Below, piece after piece: positions 52,014 to 64,000 of a DNA stretch of 64,000 bases. The DNA comes from Paramecium sonneborni (Eukaryota; Ciliophora; Oligohymenophorea; Peniculida; Parameciidae): contig CAJJDN010000063.1 in the NCBI GenBank assembly GCA_905182985.1, positions 232,611 through 296,610 of the forward strand. Reading direction: 5' to 3'. The position numbers were made by a program, and so were the translations under genes. Numbering within the stretch: the first letter of the stretch is position 1; the number at the start of each line of letters is the position of its first letter. Under the pieces are notes generated by a model. The model had not been told where the DNA came from. It searched no databases and worked only from the letters and a program-made list of their open reading frames with translations.

Positions 52014-53642
52014 TCATTTATTAAGATATTCATTTTTAATTGATTGAACAACTTGGATCCAATTTATTGGCTTTGCTTCTGCATCCTTGAATTTATAAAA
52101 AAACGAAGAAGATTCTAAAATCTTATAATTTCTAAACTAGGTACATAATGAACACCATCATTCGATATCTTAATGGTATCGTCAATAGGCAAATATTTTT
52201 TTTCTCCTTTGATAAAATCAATCAATAGACAGGGAGGTTTTAAATATCCAAATAGAATTGCAATCTAAGGAATGCAAAACCATCTATTTGTATTTAAATA
52301 AATAAAACCAACACATTTGTCAAAATGCTTAAAAACTGAATTACAATTAGATTCAGTATCTTAATTACTTGGAGATTGAGTTATTGTGCGTTCTGGTTTA
52401 AAAACTGGTTAATATGGAGTGCAATAGATTTTTTATGGTCTTATTAATCCATTAGGAATTGGAGTTATAGCTTCATCTAATTCTTCCATAATAGTTTTTA
52501 ATCTATCTTGTTTTTTCTTAACTAGTTCTTATTTCATCTAAATATTTGCAGGTGTAAACTCCCATAAAATACTTGTTTTACTTTGGCTTGGTATTATTTC
52601 TTAAAACAACCCCTTATATTCAAGTGGAATTTCTATTTAAGTTTGCCAAGGAATATAGTCCTTTCTTATGTCTTAAAAATATTAATGTTAAATTATCATT
52701 TTAGAATCATCTTATCCTAATCTTTCTAATGGATTCAATACCAATAAAGAACGAATAAGATCTTAAGCCTATTCTGGTATTGATTCATTTATTTTATAAT
52801 TCAGATTTAAAATATTGTTGAAAATAGCATTTTCACTTATATCAGTGAAAGGTTATTTTCCATGATAAAACTATATAAATATTATGCAATACTTCATACA
52901 CTATACAACCTAAAGCCCATAAATCTGCTTCTTTAGATGCTCTACTATTATTTAACATTTCTGGTGAGATGTATTCTGGTGTTCCAACAAAATTTGATCG
53001 AAATTAAGTTGATTCACTCTCAATTTTTTTAATAGATCTTACATGACTATTCTAATATTTCCTAATTTATTCAATTAACTCATGTGGCTACTTATTTTCT
53101 TCAAAAAAAAAACATGTTGCAAAATCAGTCAATTTTAAGTTGTAATTTTTATCAATTAATATATTTTTAGGTTTAATATCTAAGTGAGCAATACCTTCAT
53201 TATGCAAATATATTATGGCTTAAGTTATTTGATAAATGTAAACTTTAATGAAATATTCAAGTTCTTGAGATTGAGTATTAATGTAAAACTAATAAACATC
53301 CTAAATAATATTTCCTAAATCCCCAAAAGGACAATGCTCACTTACAAAATATAAGTATTATTTGTCTTAAAAGCTTCCAATAAATTCAACCAAACCTTAA
53401 GTATTAAGTAAATTTGTACTTGGATGTTTTTATGAATATTGCTTCATCATATGTCTTTCAATATAAATCTCTGATTATTTATTTGACAAAGTAATAGATT
53501 CTTTATAAACCTTTTTAATGGCTACTTTTCTATTATTTTTTAAGTATATAGCCTCATAAACTTCTGAATAAGCACCTAGATTACTATTTTCAAATATACC
53601 TTCACCAATTAGACCGACAATGTAGAAACTCTTGATATTCAT
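52014..53642 (-). CDS. PDK1-like protein kinase with C-terminal PH-like domain (519 aa)
   Basis: Three introns (24, 22 and 23 nt) give 520 codons in phase. The first splits the glycine loop, which then reads [12 protein letters not shown]. The kinase continues with [40 protein letters not shown] and [11 protein letters not shown]. The last two are close to PDK1 ([23 protein letters not shown]). Two catalytic signatures deviate: HRD reads HLD, keeping the Asp, and DFG reads DFA. The C-terminal 110 residues look like a PH domain ([10 protein letters not shown]...[13 protein letters not shown]), as in PDK1. PDK1 phosphorylates AGC kinase activation loops at phosphoinositide-rich membrane. Confidence 0.85.
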
Positions 53643-53894
53643 TTTCTTCTCATTTTTTAGTTGGTTCTATAACTAAATTCCTTTCATAACAAAATTTAAT
53701 TTTTTATAAATACATCAGAAATATTTATAAATCAACTTTAAACGATGGCGTTATAAGTTTTTTATATACAAATCTTTGCCATTATCTCATATTTAAGCAA
53801 AGATCAAAATTTAAAGAAGTGACTATTTTATATTGATTATATTTTTTATATAGTGTTTCATAAACATTCTTAAATAGTAACTATTAAATGATTG
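53643..53894. other. AT-rich spacer
   Basis: This is the 5' flank of the PDK1-like gene. No feature seen. Confidence 0.4.
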
Positions 53895-54100
53895 ATATTT
53901 TAAATTTATGAGAATGTCATTCTTAAAGATTGTTATGTTGGTGTAGCTAATGGTTATAATTTATACAAACATGGTTATTAAATAGATATAATAGTTGAAC
54001 AATTGAAAAGTAAGGGAAAAAAGATTATTTAAATAGAGTAGTCATTTTGGACTCGAAGAGAACTAGAAATTATTAGAATTTAAAATTTTATGTTTATTCT
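53895..54100 (+). pseudogene. Gene fragment without start codon
   Basis: A TGA-free frame from about 53895 reads as ordinary protein (CYVGVANGYNLYKHGYQID, VEQLKSKGKKII, QSFWTRRELEII). It has no ATG at its 5' end and runs into the 3' end of the opposite-strand gene. It is probably a 5'-truncated remnant. Family not recognised. Confidence 0.3.
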
Positions 54101-54114
54101 CCATATTTAATCAA

Positions 54115-54430
54115 TCAATCTTGAGGAGCCTCTATTGGTTACTAATCTGTTATATTGGCTTTAAAGAATTCATTGTCTACTTTTTGATTTCTGGCAGCCA
54201 CGAGCTTGGCTAATTTAAGTTTCTTATAGTAAAGAAGAGCAGCAATCATCAAGGATACTCCAACAACAGAGCAAACAACAGCTACTACAATGGTTACAGT
54301 AGCAGAACTTTCTTCAGTTTTCTTGATAGATTTTGAAATGGTTCCTGGATTAGTAGAATTATTATTATTTCCACTGTTTGAATTTTCTTATAGATTGACA
54401 CCTTCGTCAGTTAATAGAACCAAATCCTCA

Positions 54431-54477
<47 letters not shown>

Positions 54478-57400
54478 GTTATTGTTATTATTATTGTTAT
54501 TATTATTATTATTGTTTCCATTATTTCCAGATCCACTATTTCCTGTATTGCCTCCTGGAACTAAAATGATTTCTAAAAATAGAAATTATAAAATTACCTG
54601 ATGTTTATTCAGTGCTCTTGAAATTAAGCTCTGAAATTGAAGAAATGGTAGTAGCCTCATGTTTAAGACCAACAACTCCTATTGATTGTAAAGCTTCTGA
54701 GACAGTTAAGGTTTCTAATTGGGAGGCCAATTCAGCAAGTCTTGATTACGATTATTTGCCCTCAGATGTACCAATTTCAGCAGAGTCAGCAATACACCAA
54801 TCAACAACAACTGATTGAGTTTCTTCTGATAAAAATCTTCTCCTGTATTTCTTGGTTCCAATGATGAAATAATTGTAGGGATCTCCTCCTAATTATGCTC
54901 TGGCATATTATAAGAATTTATCACCAAAGAATTCAGAAGTAGTAATTTCAAGTCTTGTTGAAACTTAAAGTGTATTTTTCAATGCTATTCTAATTTTACA
55001 ATCTAATTTTCCTGTGAGAACGAAATGAATGGTTCTATTTTCAAAGAAATAATTATTTGCACCACATTAATCAGTCATAGTCATTAGATCATGATGCTTA
55101 TTATGTGTTGTAAGTCCAGGCTGAACAACTTTGTTATTGACCATAACTTATATAATTTATGGAACAGAGAATTGCCATTTCAAAATAACCCAATCTTCTG
55201 GACTACCTGCTTCTGATCTTTTAGATAACCAATATTCAGATTAAGTTGGATTCATACCAGCATTTGTCATATTAATTACTGAATTCACAGATATTAAACC
55301 TACAAATTTAGATTCTCTTAAGTTTAATGGCTCAGGACCATCCCAACTCCATTCAAAATAACTGTTGATTTCATTAAAGAATAATCCATCAGTCAATTTA
55401 ATTGGTGAATATAACCTCTTGTTAAAATCAGCTGCTGTACTCATAAACATCAAAACTGTAGCCTTTCTACCTGGACACCAAAATCCATTCCAAAAGTCTT
55501 GTCGTTAGCAATAAGTAACATTTGGTCCAAAGTATTTGTTATTACCAATACCTTAACCAATTTCTCCAAAGAAGTGACCAGTTTAATCTTCTACTAAAAA
55601 GTTGATTTATCCTGTACATTCAAATGAACCACATCCTCCAAACCATCCCAATTTGTTCATATCAGGATTCCTAGTCTTATATAATAAAGCATTGAATTCA
55701 CAATTATTGCATGGGGAATTAACTAAATAATGTTATCCTGTCATATCATGAGCCCCATGATGTTATCTCAAAGCAGCATTATCCTTACATCTTGGTATAT
55801 TATCATAAGTTAATCTAAAGTTGTGAAATTCTACATTAGTTAAATAAACTCTCAAATCAACTCTCTAAATTGTGCATATAGTATCATATGCAGTGGAGGG
55901 TTTTCCTGAAATTGGAGGAAATGATGAGGAAGATAAAGTACCCATTTATATACCCATACTACCCCTACAGTTTGGATTTAAAGAAGCAGAATAACATTTA
56001 ATGCACTCTGGTCTTGCCAAAGCAGAAACGAAGATATTGGTAAGCTTCATTTTATTATCTTAAATACTATTTGGAGCAGGTTTTAATGATATACCTCTAT
56101 CATTCTCAACTACAATTGAATTCTCTAGCTAAATCTACTCACTGATCACTGCATACATTATACCTACTTCGCTGTGATGTGCATGCAATCCTTATATGTA
56201 TGTGCATCTACCCTCTGGATCTTATCGAACACCAAAGCAAGCCAAAACAGATCCTGAACATTGATTATTATAGAATGATGATTAATAAGCATCTGAACAT
56301 TTACTAGCCATTACAAAGAATCCTGTATCTTATGATCCTTATCCTACATTTCCGGATACATCAAAAATATCTCTTGTCATTTAAGTTGGTCTTAATTCAT
56401 CTGAGTAAACAAAATTACCAAATACAGCCCAATTAGCAATACCTCCATCTTATAATACTCTCTTCTTCACATAAATCAAAGCATTATTCTAGAATTTCAC
56501 ATATTGACTGTTATTAATTTACACCAAAGCCTTTATACCTGTGAAGAATATATTATTCTTTATTGTTATGTATTATGAATTTTAAATTGTCATCAACATA
56601 CCTGTTGTATCATGGAATGAACATCCAACTACTTCACTAGGAGTCTTAATAATATCACTATTAAGATTTCTAAAATCTAATCCACTTCTTTATGTATCAA
56701 ATTAACCACAATTATTAAATTCAACACCATGTAATACAGTATATCCTCTTCTTGGGAATCCTAAATTAGCCTCAGGCTCTTCAAACTAATAAATTAAAAC
56801 TCTGCATCCTAATCCATGAACACTGGGTCCTCCTTCAATCTTAATTTTTCTAGTTAAATGACCAACAACTGCTCTCATATCTAATTGTCCAATACCTGGT
56901 TTATCAATAGTTACTGAAGGAGCTCCATAATGATCAAATTCAAGAGCTGAATTTAAAGTTATGGAACATCCTGAAATTGCTGCAATAGTTTTCTTTTCTC
57001 TTTATTCTGGATCACTGCCTGAAGGTCCAAATACAATTTCATCTCCAACAGCCCAACCAGCACATTCAGCAACTGTAATAGTTGTTGTACCAGCATCAGC
57101 ATAAGTAGACAATCTAGTCCATACTGTTCCTGGTGGAGTTGAATATAATTCCATTGCTCTTGTAACTGCAAGAACCTTATTTCCAACATCTAAATTAGCA
57201 TCAATTACTAATGGNNNNNNNNNNNNNNNNNNNNNNNNNNNNNNNNNNNNNNNNNNNNNNNNNNNNNNNNNNNNNNNNNNNNNNNNNNNNNNNNNNNNNN
57301 NNNNNNNNNNNNNNNNNNNNNNNNNNNNNNNNNNNNNNNNNNNNNNNNNNNNNNNNNNNNNNNNNNNNNNNNNNNNNNNNNNNNNNNNNNNNNNNNNNNN

Positions 57401-60400
57401 NNNNNNNNNNNNNNNNNNNNNNNNNNNNNNNNNNNNNNNNNNNNNNNNNNNNNNNNNNNNNNNNNNNNNNNNNNNNNNNNNNNNNNNNNNNNNNNNNNNN
57501 NNNNNNNNNNNNNNNNNNNNNNNNNNNNNNNNNNNNNNNNNNNNNNNNNNNNNNNNNNNNNNNNNNNNNNNNNNNNNNNNNNNNNNNNNNNNNNNNNNNN
57601 NNNNNNNNNNNNNNNNNNNNNNNNNNNNNNNNNNNNNNNNNNNNNNNNNNNNNNNNNNNNNNNNNNNNNNNNNNNNNNNNNNNNNNNNNNNNNNNNNNNN
57701 NNNNNNNNNNNNNNNNNNNNNNNNNNNNNNNNNNNNNNNNNNNNNNNNNNNNNNNNNNNNNNNNNNNNNNNNNNNNNNNNNNNNNNNNNNNNNNNNNNNN
57801 NNNNNNNNNNNNNNNNNNNNNNNNNNNNNNNNNNNNNNNNNNNNNNNNNNNNNNNNNNNNNNNNNNNNNNNNNNNNNNNNNNNNNNNNNNNNNNNNNNNN
57901 NNNNNNNNNNNNNNNNNNNNNNNNNNNNNNNNNNNNNNNNNNNNNNNNNNNNNNNNNNNNNNNNNNCCAAAACAGATCCTGAACATTGATTATTATAGAA
58001 TGATGATTAATAAGCATCTGAACATTTACTAGCCATTACAAAGAATCCTGTATCTTATGATCCTTATCCTACATTTCCGGATACATCAAAAATATCTCTT
58101 GTCATTTAAGTTGGTCTTAATTCATCTGAGTAAACAAAATTACCAAATACAGCCCAATTAGCAATACCTCCATCTTATAATACTCTCTTCTTCACATAAA
58201 TCAAAGCATTATTCTAGAATTTCACATATTGACTGTTATTAATTTACACCAAAGCCTTTATACCTGTGAAGAATATATTATTCTTTATTGTTATGTATTA
58301 TGAATTTTAAATTGTCATCAACATACCTGTTGTATCATGGAATGAACATCCAACTACTTCACTAGGAGTCTTAATAATATCACTATTAAGATTTCTAAAA
58401 TCTAATCCACTTCTTTATGTATCAAATTAACCACAATTATTAAATTCAACACCATGTAATACAGTATATCCTCTTCTTGGGAATCCTAAATTAGCCTCAG
58501 GCTCTTCAAACTAATAAATTAAAACTCTGCATCCTAATCCATGAACACTGGGTCCTCCTTCAATCTTAATTTTTCTAGTTAAATGACCAACAACTGCTCT
58601 CATATCTAATTGTCCAATACCTGGTTTATCAATAGTTACTGAAGGAGCTCCATAATGATCAAATTCAAGAGCTGAATTTAAAGTTATGGAACATCCTGAA
58701 ATTGCTGCAATAGTTTTCTTTTCTCTTTATTCTGGATCACTGCCTGAAGGTCCAAATACAATTTCATCTCCAACAGCCCAACCAGCACATTCAGCAACTG
58801 TAATAGTTGTTGTACCAGCATCAGCATAAGTAGACAATCTAGTCCATACTGTTCCTGGTGGAGTTGAATATAATTCCATTGCTCTTGTAACTGCAAGAAC
58901 CTTATTTCCAACATCTAAATTAGCATCAATTACTAATGGATTATCTCCATATTCTCCATTTAATATGATATTTATTTTTCCAGGGAATGGATGAGTTGAA
59001 TTACCAGCCAAAAGTTTTCCTGTTCTAACCCAGATTCTTTCTGCTTCTAACTTTGTTGATGGTCTTCTTTCATCAAATATTAATGATCCCAATATTGTTA
59101 AATTAACAAGTTTTGGTGGATCAACATCTAAAATTACTTAATATCCACCTTAAACAATTGGGCTATCTCCTTCTACAGGTACTTAATTATCTATCCAAGT
59201 AGAAGGATCACTCCAATATCTATATCCATCCTCTAATGGTACATCTCCTAAACTATCACATTATTCTCTACAAATGACTCCTCTGACCTCAACATATTCA
59301 AATTACTTCTTATTTTTACCAGATAAGCAAAGGTAAAATAATTTATTTGTTCTATCGTTAAACCAATCTCCTTAATTACATGTTTTAGTATCTGGAAGTT
59401 ATTCTAATTTTGTGTAATTTAAGGGGAATTTTCCTCCGATGTTTCTCATAACATCAAATGTTTCTCTATTAGCAGAGTAATTAAATCTGAAAATAACAGC
59501 TTCATCAGCTTGATTGAAATAAGGAGATGCAAAGATACCCACACTTAATGGATCACTTGCTCCAAACTTGAAATGAACATTATAAGTAAAACCAGTAGCA
59601 AATATGCTTGCAAATGAGTATCTAACATCTTAACTCTTCTTAATAATCTTCATAGTTTCTGCTTCTATGTATTTACTCTCATCTATTAATGGATCCATTT
59701 TAAGTGCAATATTTGTACCATCCAATCTATAAAGCTTCATATCAGTTCCCATAAAATCTTAGTCTGGAGTTGGATTATTAACCAGAACATCTCTAATTGT
59801 AACTTAATTCATTGCACAAATGATAGAATTATCCCAAAAATCTTCTGGATGATTAACGCATCCTGGAATGCCATCAATATGTTTTTTATATGGGATAATA
59901 TAAGCTCCTCCTGTAACTCCTGAAATTGAACCATCTTAATCCCAAAATATTTCTCTTCTATGTTTCTACCAAAATATACGATTAGCTGAATCAGAATTAA
60001 ATGCTTTTACATTCAAGAATTGTGTATTTTTACCACCTTAAACCCACAATTTCATATTCCAACATACAGAACATGATTCAATTAAAGCAGAATTACTGCC
60101 ATAATTATAAATTCTAATATTTTTAGCCAAAAATCCATTAGTTCTTGGAACAACCATAGCTCTTGATCCATCATAGTATGTATCATCTGGATTGGCATTA
60201 TTTATAGATTTTCCAATAATTAAAGCATTATCTAATACTGCTCCTTCAATTGAGAAATTACCTTTATGAGCTTAGAAGCCTGCGAATTTTGAATCAGCAA
60301 TCATAATATCTTTGAAGTAAATATTTCCCAATTCTTCTCCTAAAACACCACATTCATTATTTTTCCAAGTATAGAATTTTTCAAAAACTGCTTAAAGGCT

Positions 60401-63400
60401 TGGATTGTCTAGAAAAGGTTAATCATTGGACCAATTCGTTGGTTCTTTGCAAGGGAATTTTCTTGGAGCCATTTAGAAAATACGAAGACCAAATCTGCCA
60501 TTTGAATGGGCCCAATTGTCTTTAAATTCAAGTATATTAAGACCTGGAGGACAAATATCTGATGTAGCTGATGGACCATCTGGATTTGTTTTGATTTCAT
60601 ACCAAAATCCATACCATTCTGAACCTCCTGATCTATTTCTTCTCAAAATATTTTATGGATTTGTAACCCAATATGTAGCAACAGTAATATCTGTTTACAA
60701 CATAATCCAACTTTATTTAGTACTTGCCACAAGGTTATCTTCAATAACATTGTTTGTTTCAATACCATCTTCAAAGAATATGGCATGTCCAAAAGTATTA
60801 TAACAAACATTCTTTTAAACTTTCAAATAATGAACACCATGAATAGTCAAACAACGAGCATAGCAATCATGAATAGAATTACCAACTACATATGATTCAT
60901 CTACTTCTCCATTTAAATGGAAATGAATAGGGTATCTACCAATAATTCTTGGTTAACCTCCATATCTGAATTCTGCATATGATATTTTACCAATCGCTCC
61001 TTTCTCTGCTCTTCCATGAATCATTAAATGATATCCATATTTCAAATCTGACTCTTCACCTTAAATAACAATATTTCTAGTTAATAAACCAACTTCAACT
61101 TTCATAGGGAATTGGTCTGTTCCATAAGTTTCAATGGCTGAATAATGTTTATAAGTAAGTGGTTAATCAAGTGTCAATGTTTTTTTATCTAAACTAACAG
61201 CAGTAATATATCTCTTTTCACTTTACATATGTTCAACTTCACTTGAAGTAATTACAATTTATTCTCCTACTTACCAATCTACTGCATCATCAACTGTAAT
61301 TTAAGTTGCTCCAGCTTAAGCTGTGCTTGATAATAGTGTCCAAGTTGGGGTTCTTTCTTTTCCATGAATAGTTAATTAACATTAATGACATCCTAATACT
61401 TTATTACCCATAGCTGGCATTTAAACATCTTCTTCAACACCATATAAAGTAATTTATACTTTATGTTAATGTGCCACCAATTCAGTACCAATATTGAATT
61501 TACCTTCTCTGATAACAATAAAATGAGCATCCATAGAAGTATCTAATTCATCAGAGAATGTGAGAGTTCCTTCAACTAATACTTACATCAATTTAGGTGT
61601 TTTAACATCGACAATTAAAGTTTATCCAGCATGGACAATGACCGAATCTCCATTTCCAGGATATTCATATCCACCCCAAGTATTAATATCTGACCATTTA
61701 GTAGCGTAGATAAACTTTTGATTATTAACTGCTAAATTACCATTAACTCTAACTTAAAATACTCCATTTAATTATGTTTATTCTAGATCTTTGACTCCAG
61801 TTTTGCATACTATTTAAATTGTAGAAACACTTTAAATGAGACATTCTACACCATCAATAAATACAGAAGTTTATCCATTTAAAAATCCAGTACCATCAAT
61901 TGTAATGACTGCTTCTTCAGTAAATCTACCTGTTGCTGGAGTAACTGTATTAACCACAGGAACACTGTTTGATGTATAACTAACTGCATTAGATACTGAA
62001 CCAAGAGATTATCCATTAATTGAGATTTCAGCATTACAGTATGTTGGAACAGAGTATGCATTATTACTATTAGATAATACCCAACCTTTCAACTCAATTT
62101 CTGCTAATTAACAAGAAGAACCAGTAGTTCCTCTTGAATCAAATAATCTAATGGCTTTAATTCCTGTAATATCATTTTATGGGACATATATATTCCAACC
62201 TGTATGAACAGTTTAATCGACTGTTAATAAAGTCTACCAAGTAGTACCATCAGTTGTATATTAAAATACTGCATCTTTTAATTAAATAGCTGGTTTATCT
62301 ATTCTTGGAATGTATCTCAATTAATGCAATTTCAAAACTCTGCTTGATCCAAAATCAACTTAAATAAAACAATTTGAAACTGCATTTGATATATAATATG
62401 TTGATTATTGTAAATCAAAGAATAGTGAAGCTGATGTTGCAATATCACCTGATAAAGTAACTTATTATGGTGTAATGTATCTTGCAGGTTCCTATAAAGC
62501 AGTATATTGATTTAAAACAGAACTTGTTAACAATTTTGGAGCTTCACATGAAAGAGTTGTGTAACTTGCACTTTTGATAGGACAATCAAATCCACAAAGT
62601 TTGACTGAATTTTAATTATTTAAATTGTCAAATCCAGTTCCAGTAAATGTGACAGTAGCCCCTCCAGCATAAGAAACTGTTGGATTATTTGAATTTGGTA
62701 AGGAAGAACTTACAATTAATTTTTATTTAGTATCATCACCGATATAAGCATATTTATTATCGACTAATAAATTAATTGAATAAACTCCTGCTGGTTAATT
62801 ATTAAAATTAGCTGTTACTGAAGTATCAGATGATGCAGAAACAGTTCCAGCTATTTTATGACCCATATGTTCTAATGTGACAACTATAGTAGTTCCAGTA
62901 AGTCTAGAACCAGTAAAGACAAGAACTAAATTTCCTGAAGTAGCCAAGTAAGCCTTTTAAATACTATCATAATTAACTCCAGAAACTGCTGTAAATGTTG
63001 GTGAATTAAGTTAGGGAGTGATTGTTAAAGTTAAGGTAGCTGTAATTGGAATGGCTGAATTGTTTTCAGAGGGTAATTATGATAATGTTACTGTAGCAGA
63101 TGTTCCTGATTATCTGGCCATTCTACATTTTAATTATACACTTGAGACTACTTCTAATTCAGTACATATGGTTTATCCAACTTTTACACTTGGAGATCTA
63201 TCAGCATTAAATCCAATTCCATTTATTGTTAATATTTATCCACCAATTGCAGCATTATTAATAGAAGTAATACTTAATCCAATCACAGTAACCCAAATCT
63301 TATTTGCATAACCATTTTTTGTTAAAACATAAGTAGAATATTATCCTTATGGTAAATTAGGAATTGTATAAGTAAACGAAGCCCCAGAAATAGTTGCTGT

Positions 63401-64000
63401 AACTGTTTATGTAACTGGGCCTTTGAAGATAACAGAAACTGAATCTGTCAATCCTGTTCCTGATAATGTTTCTGTATTACCTGGAACATAAGTCTTTTAT
63501 TAACTTAATACTAATTCAGCAGACGATAACATATCTCTTCTAGCTGATTTACCAAGATTCAAAATATGATTGTTTCCTTATTACTTTGATTCTTCTGTCC
63601 ATAAAAATCTCTTTCTTTAAACTAGTTTTTAATGATCTGGTTTTTAATGATCATTTTCTGTTAAAATTCTTGATCCTGTAAATTAAGTAGTAGATTATGG
63701 ATATGCGTCGAGTTGATTAATTTTTCCAGGGAATGGATGAGTTGAATTACCAGCCAAAAGTTTTCCTGTTCTAACCCAGATTCTTTCTGCTTCTAACTTT
63801 GTTGATGGTCTTCTTTCATCAAATATTAATGATCCCAATATTGTTAAATTAACAAGTTTTGGTGGATCAACATCTAAAATTACTTAATATCCACCTTAAA
63901 CAATTGGGCTATCTCCTTCTACAGGTACTTAATTATCTATCCAAGTAGAAGGATCACTCCAATATCTATATCCATCCTCTAATGGTACATCTCCTAAACT
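54115..64000 (-). CDS. Giant fibrocystin-L (PKHD1L1)-like surface protein, 5' end beyond window, interrupted by gap
   Basis: This minus-strand gene enters from the right edge and stops at TGA complement 54115..54117. In protein order I see two or more IPT/TIG folds (about 63550-62600), then a discoidin (F5/8C)-like module (about 62480-62090; FDLQQSTYYISNAVSNCF, YIPRIDKPAIQL). Next are another TIG (62080-61740) and a G8 domain (61720-61440; KWSDINTWGGYEYPGNGD). Then come parallel beta-helix sequence, a second G8 (59225-58955; YWSDPSTWIDNQVPVEGD) and more beta-helix. A 28-Asn tract, one membrane span (TIVVAVVCSVVGVSLMIAALLYY) and a 35-residue tail end it. One 25-nt intron lies at complement 54573..54597. 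The layout matches PKHD1L1-type proteins, which are large surface receptors. Bases 57215-58939 are duplicated sequence plus Ns. Confidence 0.88.
54433..54516 (-). repeat. Trinucleotide (AAT/AAC) repeat encoding 28 consecutive Asn
   Basis: An uninterrupted run of 28 asparagine codons, mostly AAT with a few AAC, lies in the linker between the ectodomain and the membrane span of the fibrocystin-like protein. The run stays in frame. It is a microsatellite likely to vary in length between strains. Confidence 0.95.
54573..54597 (-). other. 25-nt intron in the fibrocystin-like gene
   Basis: GTAATT...TTTTAG on the minus strand. Removing it restores the frame between the Ser/Thr-rich stalk and the Asn tract. 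It is the only intron I needed in the 3' half of this gene. Confidence 0.75.
56242..57214 (-). repeat. 973-bp segment duplicated across the assembly gap (copy 1)
   Basis: It is identical by eye to 57967-58939, offset 1725. It codes for the end of the second G8 domain and the first beta-helix turns. The copy ends exactly where the Ns start. Confidence 0.9.
57215..57966. other. Assembly gap (752 Ns)
   Basis: This is a run of unknown bases flanked by identical sequence on both sides. Open frames predicted across it are meaningless. Confidence 0.99.
57967..58939 (-). repeat. 973-bp segment duplicated across the assembly gap (copy 2)
   Basis: It is the same sequence as 56242-57214. The protein reads smoothly if the duplicate and gap are collapsed, so that 58940 is followed directly by 57214 on the minus strand. 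Confidence 0.9.
63721..64000 (-). repeat. 280-bp exact copy of the second G8 region at the window edge
   Basis: It matches 58975-59254 by eye, offset 4746, and continues off the right edge. The match ends abruptly at 63720 in an AT-rich spot. The reading frame continues across the junction into TIG-type sequence. It is either a misjoin or a third, recently copied G8 segment. Confidence 0.85.

Noticed and set aside
51180..52100. Very long minus-strand open frame running from the PDK1-like gene into the RING gene
   Set aside because: With only TGA as a stop, long antisense frames are common. The real kinase 3' end is found after a 23-nt intron and gives a PH-like ending.
54290..54601. Plus-strand frame encoding a poly-leucine protein
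   Set aside because: It is the complement of the Asn-codon tract in the fibrocystin-like gene, with no independent support.
57002..58032. Long frames across the N run on both strands
   Set aside because: They consist of unknown bases and cannot be interpreted.

Overview
This window looks like macronuclear DNA of a ciliate of the genus Paramecium. It is very AT-rich. Almost no long frame exists under the standard code, but dozens open when TAA and TAG are read as glutamine and TGA is the only stop. The frames are then joined by very small GT..AG introns, mostly 20 to 28 nt. For nearly every gene below I placed introns by frame, splice ends and homology. In each intron-corrected gene the coding length came out as a multiple of three, which independently supports the models. 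Intergenic gaps are tiny, with several of 5 to 45 bp. I saw no tRNA, rRNA, mobile element, CRISPR array or telomere repeat. All splice sites are inferred by reading, not from transcripts.

Layout, left to right. 1-1070: weak or decayed coding. 1076-8396: two tandem leucine-rich-repeat paralogues. 8492-18171: a hypothetical gene, a casein-kinase-1-like pseudokinase, a cytochrome P450, a signal-peptide membrane protein, a C2HC-finger protein and a PFKFB-like protein with altered catalytic residues. 18903-24281: tandem K+ channels with cyclic-nucleotide-binding domains. 24379-26090: a short gene and a decaying gene. 26218-28327: a drug/metabolite-transporter-like protein and a basic unknown protein. 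28351-33015: a DYRK kinase and a kinase fused to a MYND finger. 33225-39251: a large coiled-coil protein, then a second P450 five bases downstream. 39588-45173: a RanBP2-type finger protein, a tubby-like protein, a PKA catalytic subunit and unknowns. 45316-47737: an SRPK-type kinase whose 5' part appears twice around a single N. 47898-53642: a coiled-coil protein, a transmembrane RING-H2 protein and a PDK1-like kinase. 54115-64000: the 3' part of a giant fibrocystin-L-like surface protein with TIG, discoidin-like, G8 and parallel beta-helix regions. It is interrupted by an assembly gap and runs off the right edge.

Functionally the window is rich in signalling genes: six kinases or pseudokinases, two cyclic-nucleotide-type K+ channels and a PKA catalytic subunit. 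Ciliary or surface proteins (tubby-like, fibrocystin-like, coiled-coil) are also present. This fits a motile ciliate with second-messenger control of its membrane, but the genes are monocistronic and nothing here proves that they act together. Two or three exact internal duplications next to Ns are most likely assembly errors rather than biology.
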